Origin: Phoronis australis
Taxonomy: Eukaryota; Phoronida; Phoronidae
Direction of reading: 5' to 3'
DNA length: 64,000 nucleotides
NCBI GenBank assembly: GCA_002633005.1
Contig: NMRA01000002.1
Location: forward strand, 695,733 to 759,732
Within the stretch, counting starts at the first letter, position 1, and each line of letters begins with the position of its first letter. The position numbers and the translations under genes were made by a program. The notes beneath the pieces are model-generated. The model did no database searches and was not told where the DNA came from. It worked only from the letters and a program-made list of their open reading frames with translations. Of the stretch, positions 1 to 11,370 are shown in pieces.

Positions 1-325
1 TTCAAACATCGCTTAAGGCGACGTTTCAAGAACTCGAACTGCGCATGTCCAAATTGAAAATTGCTTGAAAATGTACTCGTTGCAAAGCAATATCGACAAA
101 TTGTGTAATTAAACTACAGTCTCAAGTATGCAACACATGTTCCCTTTCATCTGCTCCGCTGCTTACATGTATTGGTGGACATCAGCAATCATTATCTGAT
201 TTTGCATGCATTTTTAGCAGTCCGGGTAAAGCCAACCCAAAAATTCATTTTACAGCTATTCTAAGACTGATTTTTGCCCTTTCTAGTCATGCTTGAGTGA
301 ATTTTGCTTTTACGAGTTGCTTTTT
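1..325. other. No feature seen (left edge)
   Basis: This AT-leaning stretch lies before the Penelope-like element. No open frame with protein-like character, splice-flanked exon, tRNA or repeat partner was recognised. Confidence 0.4.
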
Positions 326-370
326 GTAGAATATCAACGTTGTTGATAAAAACAACGATGGATTTAAATC

Positions 371-414
371 GGCTTGACATGTTTCGGCGTTTATTAAAAC
401 ACCATCCTCAGAAG
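371..414 (-). ncRNA. Hammerhead-ribozyme-like motif in left arm
   Basis: On the minus strand the order is stem I half CTT, core CTGAGGA (fits CUGANGA), one extra T, stem II GGTGTTT/AAACGCC with loop TAAT, core GAAA, a 2-bp stem III (AC/GT), then cleavage triplet GTC and the stem I partner AAG. This is a type I hammerhead layout with a minimal helix III. It departs from consensus in the extra U between A9 and helix II and in a short stem I. Hammerheads in Penelope-like pseudo-LTRs are known; activity of this copy is not established. Confidence 0.45.
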
Positions 415-571
415 AAAAAAAACAATGGCCACTTTGCTAGGCACAAAAACAAGAAATGATACACAGACACAGTCAGTTACAGGGGAGTATAACAGTAGAA
501 TAGACGAACAATGACAACCTGTGGTGTGCCAGGTGCCTATTGAGACTGGGCTTACACCAATTGAGATGTAG

Positions 572-760
572 AGCCTAACGAATTTTCAGCTTGTCTATGC
601 TGGATGTGGCCCCAGTTATATTGCCGAAACTATTCACCATTTGAAAACCCGGACCAGGGAACATTTAAATTTTGACAGGAGTTCAAATATTAATATTCAT
701 CTGCTGAGCTCCAATCATTGTTATGAGCAATGTTCTTTCAATGGCTTTGCTATAATATGA
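572..760 (+). pseudogene. GIY-YIG endonuclease fragment of a Penelope-like element
   Basis: The frame starting after a TAG at 569-571 reads through LVYAGCGPSYIAETIHHL and TRTREHL to a TGA at 758-760. The SYI-ET-xHL-xTRxREHL pattern, followed by a Cys-rich CYEQCSF stretch, is the core of the GIY-YIG endonuclease domain found at the C-terminus of Penelope-like retroelements, where it nicks target DNA. The usual Gly after YI is Ala here. After the stop, another frame continues with EALRIS, matching the family's 'EALxIR' continuation, so the stop comes from a frameshift. The upstream reverse transcriptase is absent. This is a dead fragment. Confidence 0.65.
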
Positions 761-1152
761 GGCTCTGCGTATCAGTAGGGCCGTCCCAGACTACACGGCG
801 GTAGAACTCTCCTTTGTCCTGCAGATAAGAAAGCGCGAGACTTAGTTTTGGAAATCAGGCACATTTTCGTGTCTCTCATTGATGTCGGGAAGGCAAAGAA
901 TTTGCGATCACGTATCTACGGGTATTGTCTAATTTATCAAACTTTTTCACGTCGGAGTTGCAGCCCACTGCACGGCAGTAATACTTCGTTGGCATTGGAA
1001 GGACGAATAGAGTAATGCAACCGATAAAAACTTGTACAAAATCAGACAACAACAAATAAAGTGTGAAACTCCAATGGGACGAAAACGAGGTAGCAAATGT
1101 GCCTGACGGATGTTTACGGCATTGTGGGTAAATACAGCGAGATTCTGGCCTG

Positions 1153-1293
1153 CGTTCAGTAGACGCTAGGACGTACGCTAGGACCTAGCTAAAACCTAGT
1201 CAAAGTCATGTGTTCTCATTTAAAATACACGGCAGTATCACACGTAATCTCGCGAAGTCTTTCTTTTTAGCGAGGTCCTAGCGTTACTGAACG
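1153..1293 (+). mobile_element. MITE family A, copy 1 (141 bp, nested in Penelope remnant)
   Basis: The ends are inverted: CGTTCAGTAGACGCTAGGAC on the left, and CGTTCAGTAACGCTAGGAC when the right end is reverse-complemented. The interior has AAAGTCATGTGTTCTCA and TCTCGCGAAGTCTT, which recur in the other two copies. It has no coding capacity. It interrupts the Penelope-like remnant, so it inserted later. Target-site duplication is not clear. Confidence 0.75.
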
Positions 1294-1451
1294 GGAGGCG
1301 GGTGTCGCTGTGTAATTCAGGACAGCCCTATTGATGGAAGCCCAGTCTCAGCAGGCAACTGGCACACCGCAGGTTATCATTGTTAGTCTAGTCAACTGTC
1401 GGACTGACTGTCTGTGTATCATTACTTGTTGTCAAGGTGGCTACTGTTTGT

Positions 1452-1495
1452 GCTTCTGAGGATGGTTTTTCGATAAACGCCAAAGCATGTCAAGC
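1452..1495 (+). ncRNA. Decayed hammerhead-like motif in right arm
   Basis: This is the inverted partner of the motif at 371-414. Stem I is better here (GCTT/AAGC, 4 bp), and CTGAGGA and GTC are kept. The second core box reads AAAG instead of GAAA, so the essential G12 is lost, and stem II has a mismatch. It is probably inactive. Confidence 0.4.
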
Positions 1496-2262
1496 CGGTT
1501 TAAATCCATCGTTGTTTTTATCAACATATACTGCTACTTGTTATCATGGAAATGTCAACGCCAAGAATTTTTGATGTAGACGCCACTGCGCATGCCTAAG
1601 CCTAATGTGGACAACAATTATGGGGTCGTAAACGTTTTCTTCGGTCACGAGAATAGCACACTTGCCATACAGCACCCTCTACTGCTCTAGAATATAAAGC
1701 GATGAGTGGACTTATTACAACGCGCTCCAATCAGGCTTCAGCAAGCGCGCATATAACGTTCCAAGTTCGAAAATAAACGTTTCACCTATCATGTAGAGGG
1801 TAAAACGGTCATTAGATTCGCTTCAACAGATACCTTCACGCAGGCGTAAAATAATGCAGGAAAACCTCTCCCTTTGCTCTTATTTCAACAAAACACACTT
1901 CGTTCGACATCTCGTGTTATGTCCATTCATAAACAAAATCGACGTTGCCGAGTTTTGAATACTACTATACCGTAGTCTTTGCAATGAGCCAATGAGAGGC
2001 GGTGTTGGATTATACATTGGTATTGCCTTTGTTTGAACCAAGGTATTATTTATAATACACCTGTTGGCTGAAAATGTAGCATTACGTCTTCTATATTCAT
2101 TGGCTGGTTTCATTCTATATCTGCTAATGTTTGGATGACCGGAATCCCACTGCCCATTGTAGAGTGACGTAGTAATCTGTTTCAAAAAGGTCAATACTGA
2201 AGCGGTCACGTGCTCCGCCTGCAATACATGACAATGGGTGCACTTGATTGACATCTGCCTCC

Positions 2263-2403
2263 CGTTCAGTAGCGCTAGGACCTCGCTAAAAAGCAAGACT
2301 TCGCGAGATTACTTGAGGTATTGCCGTTTATTTTAAATGAGAACACGTGACTTTGACTAGGTCTTAGCTAGGTCCTAGCGAAGGTCCAAGAGTCTACTGA
2401 ACG
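2263..2403 (-). mobile_element. MITE family A, copy 2 (141 bp, inverted)
   Basis: Reverse-complement copy of the element at 1153-1293. It has the same terminal CGTTCAGTA-GCTAGGAC repeats, the same AACACGTGACTTTGACTAGG interior and the same CTTCGCGAGATTAC block. The flank GGAGGC(A/G)G(A/G)TGTC beyond the end is shared with copy 1, so the true element may be slightly longer. Confidence 0.75.
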
Positions 2404-2412
2404 CACGCCTGA

Positions 2413-2490
2413 TTGGTTCTTGATGAAGACTTCCGGCTTAAGGTGCCTTGATCGGTTGACCCAGTGAAACCGGTGAAGTCAATCACTTAA
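2413..2490 (+). repeat. Dispersed repeat family B, copy 1
   Basis: Contains TTCTTGATGAAGACTTCCGG followed by CTTA and GTGAAACCGG. It matches stretches near 18.96 kb (minus), 42.69 kb and 51.55 kb. This is a short interspersed family without coding capacity. Confidence 0.5.
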
Positions 2491-4047
2491 GTGTACGGAT
2501 ATTTGAGCGAATTCGTAACGCTGCTTTTCATAGATTTTATCATTTCGAAATCCAACAAATATAAGCTAGAACACGTACAGTGTACTCAAAGTAACCTGGA
2601 AGTTTTATGAGAGTTGTGCGACATGAGATAATTTGTAATAAAGTTCACTGACTAATTTTATTTTTGGTTAAAAACTGAGTAGAAGCTAACGGAAGGCAGT
2701 TCACGCTCATCCGATTGAGCGTTCCACAGGAAAGAGTTGCTGAGTAGTTGAAATTAATGTATGATTAACGAGAGACTACTTCCGTCGTGAACAGTGGATT
2801 AATAGCCGGATGCTATCTCCTTCTCTGTTGTAACTCTGTGCGTGCTTGCACATGCAGCTTCATGGGAACGCAATTCCAAAAATCATATCGTAAAGCAAAA
2901 TCGTGAAAATGGGCCCAAACCAAAATCTGAAACGTAGGACTTTTAACACATGTCGTTCAGACATTTACACTATTTAGCTGGCGTAAAACGAACACCGAAT
3001 GAGACCTTTTACTCTCTTAAAACATGATATGACTCTATTTCCATCATAAACAAGAACATTGAAACCACCAGCGACTCAAGATAACGCTTCAGAGTTAATT
3101 GCTGTTGGCGCACGTACGCAAGGCATGTGAATTGAGTTGGTAACGGAAATACAATTCTGTCACGGATAGGAATATTATGAAGCCGTTTTGATCAGAGTAA
3201 AGGCTTGCGCTATTTTCGTTTTTAACCACATAAACAGGGCGTGGACAGTTTAGGAATAGCTGGAAGAAATATGTTAAAGAAACTTGTTCCGTTAGATTCA
3301 CCAATTTAAAACACGTGGTTAGTCTCGTTAGTCTAAAGACATCACTAAAATGTAAACATGTCTTAACTATCATCCCTGTTTGCCTTATTTTACTGTTATT
3401 TTGTTTTTAAATTGGGCGGGTTCCCAATGAAATCTCATTACTTATGGCGGCAGTTGATTGAGTACCCATAATGCAAGTATGGTGTTCTTATTTTAGACAA
3501 ATGTTTAATATATTCTAAACATTGCATTAAAATCCCATCCGAAAAGGTGGGCCTATTTAATGTACGTGATTTATGTCTGATTTATGTCTACCGACCACAG
3601 ATATTTGTTTTCTCAAAATGAGTTCCCTAATTTGAAAAATTGGAAAACGGCAATTATTGAACCAATGAGCTCAGAATAGCTTTGGACTCGGAAAAGTAAT
3701 AAGACAACTTGGTCTAATATGAAAGACATAGAATCGAGTCTCAGTAACAAAGCACAATACAGTCTCGCCTAATTACGTTCTGTAGCACTAATGAGACGCT
3801 ACAAGCGAGAGAATAAAGACGCGTCTTATCTCCGAGATGGACTCAACGCTGGCAGATATTACGATCTCCCGCGCAGGTCACGCATGCGCGCGAACACTGC
3901 CCAAGAACATAATGCCAATATTCCTCATCACTTATTATCCAGTCGTTGTTCGAGCGCACTGAAACCATCCATCTGGCGTGTTTGCTCTTTGTGACTGCAC
4001 AGAGGTGATAATTGCCAAGTTGTTTTTACTGCTCATTAAAGTGTGCG

Positions 4048-4085
4048 ATGGAGGAGCGGCTGGAATCACTGAAAAACTTTTTCAG
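4048..4085 (+). CDS. Possible short first coding exon
   Basis: ATG in good context (G at -3 and +4) opens MEERLESLKNFF and runs into a strong donor, TTTTTCAG|GTAAGG. The exon ends in phase 2. This looks like a 5' exon of a spliced gene on the plus strand, but I found no clear partner exon. Joining to the synaptotagmin exon near 28.04 kb through a weak acceptor (AG at 28039-28040) would keep frame, but would need a 24-kb intron. Chance occurrence is possible. Confidence 0.2.
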
Positions 4086-7000
4086 GTAAGGATTGACGTA
4101 CATGGCATTAGAGTTACTTTTAAGTAGCAGGTGGTTGCCCTCAGAATCATTACTTTAAAAAGTAATTATTCTGAAGCTAATCACCCATTTATTGTGCTAT
4201 CTCAGACACATCAACGACGATACAGTTTAGAAACAGCATTTATGGAAATGAGTCGACGAGTTTAAGGTCTTCAAGATTTACATATTTAATGTCTTTAACG
4301 AGATATTGTTAGCTGTAAGATTTCACCAGTGGCACTCAAAATATCCGATGAACCCTGTTAAAATGTTAAAAATCATGTTGCTAAGGCGAAACTAAAATTG
4401 TAAGTGGTACCGATCAGTGCTTGTTTTGATGAAGATTGATTTCGCACTGTGGAACTGTCATAGGCTAGCTACCAGATATTACGTATTGCTACTGTTTTTA
4501 GGAGAGCAGAATCAGGTTACTGCGGCTAAGATGCCAACATAAAACAGAATAGATAATTGTTAGGATACCGTTACTTGGTGTGACTCTACTGAGGATCATC
4601 TTAAACAAGAAACTACATGTCACTTATCAAGATACACAAGCTGTTTACCATCGCTGACAGGGTTATTAATTACTAAATCAATCAATTCGTCACACCAATT
4701 AACGACGGATGCAGGGGTAACTTTGTCGTGTTTGTTACAGTCTTCAGTTAATCTCCTGCGAGCAAATATTTTAATAAAGGTTTTGTTTAAATGTGCGTAA
4801 GAGTAAGATAATCAAGAACAAATTATCAAATGGTCATGCAATAATGCCGAGGCTATGCTTAGGTCCTGTTTAAGATATAATTCTATTGCCACCACTCTCA
4901 TGCCCTCACACGGCATATCTGTGCCTGTATTCGGAATGAGTCCGATTATAGGCTCCTGTGCTTGCTTTCGGAGCCACATTTAAACATCCTTTTGTTTATA
5001 GGGTCTCCCAAAATGCCACGGAGTATCAAACAAAAATACGGCTTTATGAGAATCTAATGCACGCCCTCGGGCGTACCACCAGACACTCGCAGTAGCGGCA
5101 TAAAGGTTCTGTTGGCCCCTACTGTAATGGGATACGTTTACGTTGCTCTCCTTCGGGCATAGCAAAGTAATAACAAAAGACACGCTCCCAACTTGACTGA
5201 AACTAATTAAACAGACACTGCGTTCTTGTTAGCAACCTGAAAAAATCGTAATTCAAGTTACTCAACCACACCAAATATGGTTCCAAACCATTGGAGGAAA
5301 TTATGTTCATCCTCAAACGTACATTGTGGACATTGTGGAGAAGAGGTTGTCAAAACGACATTGATTTTGGCAGTATGGATCAGACCTTCCAAAACTGAAG
5401 AGCTTAATCTCCATTGCTTCATCTCCATCGCATCATCAGTTATAGACAACAGATTTGCAACTCTCTTCCAATGCAAAACTCGGCTTCCTGTTAATGAGCA
5501 GACGACGCTTGGGCCGAAATTTAAAGTGTCATTCAACCTGTGCCTTCTCCCCAAAACCCAAATTTTGATTTTGACAACTCACCGTTATGAAGTCAGTATC
5601 AAGTTGCTGGTTGGTCAAAATCGATTTCTCGGCTTGGAAAGAACTGACAGTTCGTTATTTTTTTTCTGGCCAATCTCATTAAACTTAAGGTCACGGCATG
5701 ACCGGAAATGTCATGAGCTTGGTCTGAACACATAACGAACTGTTAGTTCTCGCCCAGATCGCTTCTGAGCTAAGTAGTGAACAAGTCAAGACACAACTTT
5801 TTAACGGTGAGTGTCCTTAAAATTTAGTTTTGAACAGAAAGCACGGGCTTAACGCCGTTTTAACGTACTGTCAGACGGTGATTACAGGAACTGATCAAGG
5901 TCTTCTTGATAGCAAAATGGTGTTCACGGACATTATAAAACGCCTGTTGTGTCCAAAGTCTTTTGAAGCTGATCTACAGATAAATAACAAATGGTCATGA
6001 ATAAGTAAACCAAAATCAAATTGGGAAAACCCTTCAGCACCCCTTCCGTACGTGTATTCTTCGGAGGTGAACGTTATTTGGGCTTGTGCGCACAGAAAGA
6101 CATGTGACTTTCAACCTTGACAATGATTGGCCGTATGACTGAAGTTCGCACAGGCGCAGATAACATTCACGCCGAGGGGAAATTTATGTTACGGATGTTC
6201 CAGGTGTCCTGATCACTAGCGGGTGATTTTTTATAGGATGAGCAGTAGCGAATGGCTAATTTTGACGTTCGTGACAATCTCTCGACAAACGCCCGACTGT
6301 CGGCTGATATGATCATTTTTCTACCGCGAACTCATTTGATCGGCGACAGAACTTCTATGCGACCGAGACTAAAGATATGAATGGCTGCAAAATAGCAATT
6401 GTTTTTATCAGTAGATGGCAGTTGTAAATACTTACTTAGGATTAAAGACATCCTTTCCTTTCAATAGCTTTGAAGACTTATGAGTTAACGAGTCGTAAAA
6501 TAACATAAAGTGTAATATTTTACTGCTCTGTGTCTATTATATTTTTACAATCAATCTGTTTTTAAGAAGTGAGTTTGGGCATCACTCACCTTAGGCAACA
6601 TATTGTTGGCGTTTGCATCAGAAATATGAAGGATTATATATGTTTACATACTTGAGAGTGTAGTTGAAAAAATGTCATGTTGAAAGACCACCATTTTCGA
6701 GAACGGTTTCATTAAGTTGGTTTAAGTTAAAATCCAATTTTTGAAAGTTCAACGAAAATGATATCGGAAGAACAGATTACATTTACGATGATTTTGGTGC
6801 GCAGTAACAGAATCTGCATAATCTGAATGGCATATACTTTGTTAAAAAGGGTCACCACCCTGTCCCTACTTTTCCACACGAAACAGCTCAAATTTCTAAA
6901 ATTATTACTTCTTTTGAATAAACATCAAAGTGATCCAGGTATTTGTAATTGAAAATTGGCTTTAAGTTTTACCTGTACGCGGCGGTACGATTTAAACAAA

Positions 7001-8204
7001 CTTATTTTTACTGCTATTTTAACACATTTTTATTAATTTCTCTTGTTTAAAGTGACCAACCTTGTTTAAATTTGCCTGTATGAATGCACGAGACAACATT
7101 TTTGATCGATAATGATAAAATGTTTATGAGCTCTAATTTTCAATATCTTGTCTTGGCCAAACTCAAAGAGCAGCCAACTTTAAACGCGTTAACATTTTAC
7201 GTTTGAAAGACACGGATATGGGAAAGGTGAATGGAAAATACCAGATCAAAGAAACACCTATTTTTCATTGCTCCTACAACGCAGAGCCCATTTACTAGTA
7301 CCGTTGAAGTCTAACTATTGCAGTCACCCATTTGATGCGTGGAAATGAATGAATGAGAATAAAGATGTAGACGCAGCGGCTTGAGTTTCATCGGTCTGTC
7401 CTCAATTGCTACACGATTATGCGTGTGCATACAGAATTAGCATATCTAAGATAAAAAGCAATGATTTACTAATTAAGTCCAAATACCCCTCGGCTGAGTT
7501 TGAAATGTTCACTAAAGCTCTTGGCATTTCTTGCTTGTTTATTCACTTTGAATGTTTTAAATAAGTGGATGGAATTGCATCGCTTGCCGTAATAGGGTAC
7601 TTAAAACTGCGAATTAAACGGAATGTCTCTAAGTTTGTATTTGAATTAATTACTTGGCATCGTATTTGTCTTTCCCTTGGCTTTTCAATTTACCCTCCGG
7701 ACTGGAAAACGAGCCCCTGGACAATACTTCTGACAAATAGCATACTTTATACATTTTGTAATCATACTTATAATTTGCTTAAGTTAGTGTTTAGACTTGG
7801 CATTCGACCTTGTGCACTAGGGCTATTAATGCAATGTAATTAAGTCGGAGATGGTGATATATCTCATGTGTGTGACATCTTTCTACTGCCATCGCGTGGG
7901 TTTAGAGCAGGACTCAGTTGAGTGACTTTATTTTTCTTTTTCGTTAACGCATGCGTATTAGCTGACCACGTGAAAGACAAATTTCGTCCTATGGGACAAA
8001 CCCTAAACGTTTTAAACGCAGAAAACAATGTTACCACCTAATCGTCTTGCCTGAGTCGATACACTGTAGATGGTTTATTTACTTCATTATGCGTTTTCCA
8101 AGAGTGGAATACAATGTATTCTTAAGCTCTTAAGTTTAAAGTCGGTCATTTTTCCAATTACGTCTTCAACGTGAAACCAAGAGATGTGTAAAATAAAAGG
8201 CCAC
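4086..8204. other. No gene seen; one repeat element
   Basis: AT-leaning sequence. Overlapping frames at 5258-5735 are the longest but resemble no family and overlap on both strands. The only structure seen is the fold-back element at 6065-6215. Confidence 0.35.
6065..6215 (+). mobile_element. Fold-back element family C, copy 1
   Basis: The left part GTGAACGTTATTTGGGC and right part GCGCAGATAACATTCAC are inverted relatives. The inner GTATGACTGAAGTTCGCAC matches the inverted left end of the second copy at 31.5 kb. The downstream flank (GAGGGGAAATTTATG then TTCCAGGTGTCCTG) is shared with that copy. Non-coding MITE-like repeat. Confidence 0.55.
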
Positions 8205-8527
8205 TAACCCTGTTTTGATGACTTCAACCAATACTTTCTCTGCCACCCACTAATGCTTCATTGGCGTCCCACGTGAGTGTTGAAAGCAGGATTTAGCTAA
8301 AAACAAATACTCTGTAATTAGTTATTATGATTTTTGGTGAGTGGTCTTTTCCTGCAGATGTCGCGTAACTCGCCTAAACCGTAAGTAGTACAGTTTTCAA
8401 AAAAAAAAAAAAATCAAACTTTTGATTGTTGAGTACTATTTCATTTCGGTGGAAATGAACAGGAAAACTGTTTTTAGTATCAGTCAATAGGCCAAAACCG
8501 CGTTTGGTATTCTTTTAACTCTACTAA
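8205..8527 (+). repeat. Direct repeat pair D, copy 1
   Basis: About 320 bp matching 8850-9212 in order: a CACTAATGCTTCATTGGCG block, AGCAGGATT-AGCTAAAAACAAA, GTGGTCTTTTCC, and a CTGTTTTTAGTATC...GGCCAAAACCG tail. A poly-A run of about 15 at 8399 sits inside this copy only. Confidence 0.65.
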
Positions 8528-8550
8528 GGTATTCCCCTCAGAGGAGACTG

Positions 8551-8625
8551 TGTGCATGGCTCAGTGGTTTGAACTCTAGACTCCCGTTTGGAAATTGCGG
8601 ATTCGAATCCTGGCTTCACTGGGTG
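8551..8625 (+). repeat. tRNA-derived SINE head
   Basis: An A-box-like TGGCTCAGTGG at 8557-8567 and a near-perfect B box GGATTCGAATCC at 8599-8610, 31 bp apart, are the pol III promoter boxes of a tRNA. The sequence does not fold into a full cloverleaf with a clear acceptor stem, so it is a SINE head or tRNA relic rather than a working tRNA gene. It lies between the two copies of repeat D. Confidence 0.5.
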
Positions 8626-8849
8626 ACAATCGAGCAATGTACAAAGGTGTCTCCTACTTCTCTGAGCTCGGTCTTACCAGTGACATATATGCAAGGGAAT
8701 GAATGAGAACCTGGATATAATGCGAAAGCGATTTCTGGGGCTGTACTCATATTTAAAAATTTCCCTTACCAACCTAGCATCAGGTTCAATATTCAGTCTT
8801 TCAAGCCTTATGACTTTTAAAGAGTTTATGGACTCTTAAAAGGATACTA

Positions 8850-9212
8850 AACAGTGCTTTGATGATTTTAACCAAACCACATACTGTCACCTGCTAATAC
8901 ATCATTGGCGCCGATCTTGAAAAATAAAAGCAGGAATCAACTAAAAACAAACCCCCAATCTCACAAATGGTCACACTATGGTCCTTAGTGGGTGGTCTTT
9001 TCCCATAGTTGCCGTACAAATCGCTAAAAGCGTAGGTCACGCTTGCCCGTTTAGCAGACTTTAAAACGAGTTTTTGAATTTTCCTCAAAACTTTTGAGTG
9101 TTGTCAAGGGTTTTTGAGCATTATTTTGTTTCAGAGAACTGGATAGAGAAGTTGTTTTTAGTATCTGTTAGTAAGCCAAAACCGGATTTGGTATCCTTTC
9201 GAATACTCCAGG
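8850..9212 (+). repeat. Direct repeat pair D, copy 2
   Basis: Second copy of the 8205-8527 repeat, slightly longer. Shared blocks are CTAATACATCATTGGCG, AGCAGGAATCAACTAAAAAC, GTGGGTGGTCTTTTCC and AAGCCAAAACCG-ATTTGGTAT. Together they form a spaced tandem duplication with a ~645-bp step. Confidence 0.65.
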
Positions 9213-10744
9213 TGTACATCGTAGCATGGAAAATCCGAGTCCTAGTTTTGTCACCATTCTGATGATTGTGTAATTGGTTGGAAACTGGTGGTCGGTGCCT
9301 GCTGACTTGACCATGAACCGAAAGATCGCATGTCAAGACTAACGCGCAACATTTAAAGGAGAATGCCACCGGATTTAATTAGTCTTTCTTGACTTCTTAA
9401 TCGGCCTATATCCACATCGCCTCGCATACGGTCGACCTTACCTTGCCAAGAGGTGTCGCGTTAACCTGTGAGGAAGGTGAGAAACGACGCTAGCGACGTC
9501 AGCGGTTCATATGCAGAGTGAATGCCGCTATGTTGCAATGCATCGTTTCCGCTTGTCCGAACTAAGCAGCTGCGAGGAAAGCGGGTATATCGTTTTTTTT
9601 TACTTCCTCGAGAGTCCGAAATGCTTAGGAAGTGGCTCATGGTAGTGAAGAATGAAATGTACGCTGTAAATAGCAAGTATGAGGCAAATATCTCCATACA
9701 TTCCGTTGTCTGAGCTTGTTCACGGCGCCTCTCTACTCAGTATTTCTTCATTATACACCGGTGACCTAAAGTCGTGAATATAAGCATAATAAGCAGTGGA
9801 TTGTCATACTACCCAATGTCCGTTTGCAACTGCTCATGTGATGTCATGGACATATATCAGCCTTCACAAATGTTCGAATTGATAGCCTGTAAAACTTAAC
9901 GATCCACCTGCGAAGTCGGGACTGATGCGCTCTAGCTCGCCCTAAGTCGGGATTGCGAGTTGCCATCATGTTGGCGTTTATTACTGAGCGTTCTGTTTCA
10001 AAATGAATCATTCTCACCCTAACCAATACTTATATAAAACCGAAACATAGTCTGTCTCATTAGACGCAATTTGTAATGCCTTTGGAGTGTTCGTGAGTGC
10101 AAATGATTTGAGAAGCCAGCAATTAATAAATCACTGCGTTACCGGCGGCTTTAGGTGCAATAAAACTAATTGACGGGACACCTAGGCCGTGTGAGCTCAT
10201 GCTAATTTAGTGCTTGCTGGCAGAAACTGTTGTGAAACAACTCGATTTCCATCCCACGGCCAGGTGTTACGGGAATATTTATTTACATTTACATTACTCA
10301 AATAATGGTTGTCAATACAACTTCTGCCCTGACGGTGATGTGACCAAAGCGGAACCTGAATTCGCGTCCTTCGACGAGTAACGAAGTAGATTTGCAGTTT
10401 CGTGGCTAATTCACCAACATAATCAGGTGCACATTACTTTGGCTCACTAGTATAGTATTATCTTGACTGGAAGTTTAGTTTCCACTGAACTTTGGCTGGT
10501 TCATGTTTGTGATGTCTGATCAGTTTCCGAGCCACTGGCGGGAATAACCCGGCAGTCAATCCGGCCGGCCGCGACGGGCCTGATCGGGCTCCGAGCCACT
10601 GGCCAGGCTAACAAGCGTTTTGTGTTTAGAACTCAAAAATCACAAGTCTAAACAACACAGATCTAGGTACTCCTGTCTGTATCTCACGGAAATTATCTCC
10701 GAACAGAACCCCAACTCCTGCTACGGACCTTATTGGCCTGCCGA
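9213..10744. other. No gene seen
   Basis: No supported exon. A phrase GGAGAATGCCACC near 9358 resembles the edge of repeat family E. A GC-rich patch near 10.55-10.61 kb repeats CCGAGCCACTGGC twice. Confidence 0.35.
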
Positions 10745-11096
10745 ACTTTGTGGGCTACGGTGTGTCCAAATACCAATAAATCCGTAAGAGCGAAATAAAA
10801 CAACACTTTTTTGTAAGAACTCGGTGTATTTTTAAGGGTTTTATATCGAAGTTTGATGATTTATTGGTGTTAAACAATGACTTCAAGCGATAAGCTGACA
10901 CCAGTAACCCGTGTTGTGAACTGCTAAACAGACTGCGTGAGAAACCGATGACGTCATTGGATAATTTCAACACCTCCGTCTGCCGTCAGGTGTCAGGTAA
11001 CGCAACCGTACGTGTCGTTATGGAGTAGAACTACTCAATCTAAACTGATACAAATTAGGTTGTTTTTTGGGTGGCATGCTCCTTTAAGCACGGCAT
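10745..11096 (+). repeat. Dispersed repeat family E, copy 1
   Basis: About 350 bp matching the reverse complement of 62753-63085. Shared blocks are ACCAGTAA-CGTGTT-TGAACTGCT, CAGACTGCGT, AAGGTGTCAGGTAA-like, CT-CTCGATCTAAACTGATAC and TTTTGGGTGGCATGCTCCT. The end reads GCATGCTCCTTTAA. Non-coding. Confidence 0.65.
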
Positions 11097-11301
11097 ACAC
11101 CTGCAGGTGATTCTGAACTTGTACATGTATCTCTTACGCGCTCACCATGCAGGCTTCCGATACGACAGCACGGCCTCGCAAAACATTGCCATATCTTAGC
11201 CATTGAAAGGCATTCTTTAGTTTGATGACATAGGGCTGGGTAGTAGATTCGGTCATGATAAAAACTTCATTTTAGGGAGTCTGTAACAGAGTCCAACAAG
11301 A

Positions 11302-11370
11302 CTCTGTGGCGTTGTGGCAGGGTAGACGTACGTCTCTTCCGCGACTCTGGTTCGATTCTCGGCTTTGTCA
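11302..11370 (+). repeat. tRNA-like SINE fragment
   Basis: A loose A-box region, GTGGCGTTGTGGCAGGGTAG, is followed by a B box, GGTTCGATTCTC, about 40 bp on. No convincing cloverleaf is present. Probably a pol III-derived SINE head. Confidence 0.35.

Larger units (their letters stand above)
326..1537 (+). mobile_element. Penelope-like retroelement remnant with inverted terminal arms
   Basis: Two arms of about 220 bp, at 326-563 and about 1329-1537, are inverted copies of each other, for example GATGGATTTAAAtCGGCTTG on the left against its reverse complement on the right. Between them lies a coding remnant of the C-terminal GIY-YIG endonuclease of Penelope-like elements. Each arm carries a hammerhead-like fold pointing outward. 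Penelope-like elements are known to have pseudo-LTRs in direct or inverted order and to carry hammerhead motifs in them, which fits this layout. The reverse transcriptase is missing, so the copy is severely truncated. A 141-bp MITE has inserted at 1153-1293. The assignment rests on the endonuclease motif plus the arm structure. Confidence 0.7.
1880..4047. other. No gene seen
   Basis: Apart from the MITE at 2263-2403 and the family B repeat, I see nothing. The open frames here are short, have no family resemblance and lack good splice borders. Confidence 0.35.

Noticed and set aside
5258-5735. Overlapping 98- and 152-codon frames on opposite strands
   Set aside because: They overlap antisense, resemble no family, lack splice borders and have unremarkable codon use.
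8551-8625. Possible functional tRNA gene
   Set aside because: A and B boxes are present but the acceptor and anticodon stems do not pair.
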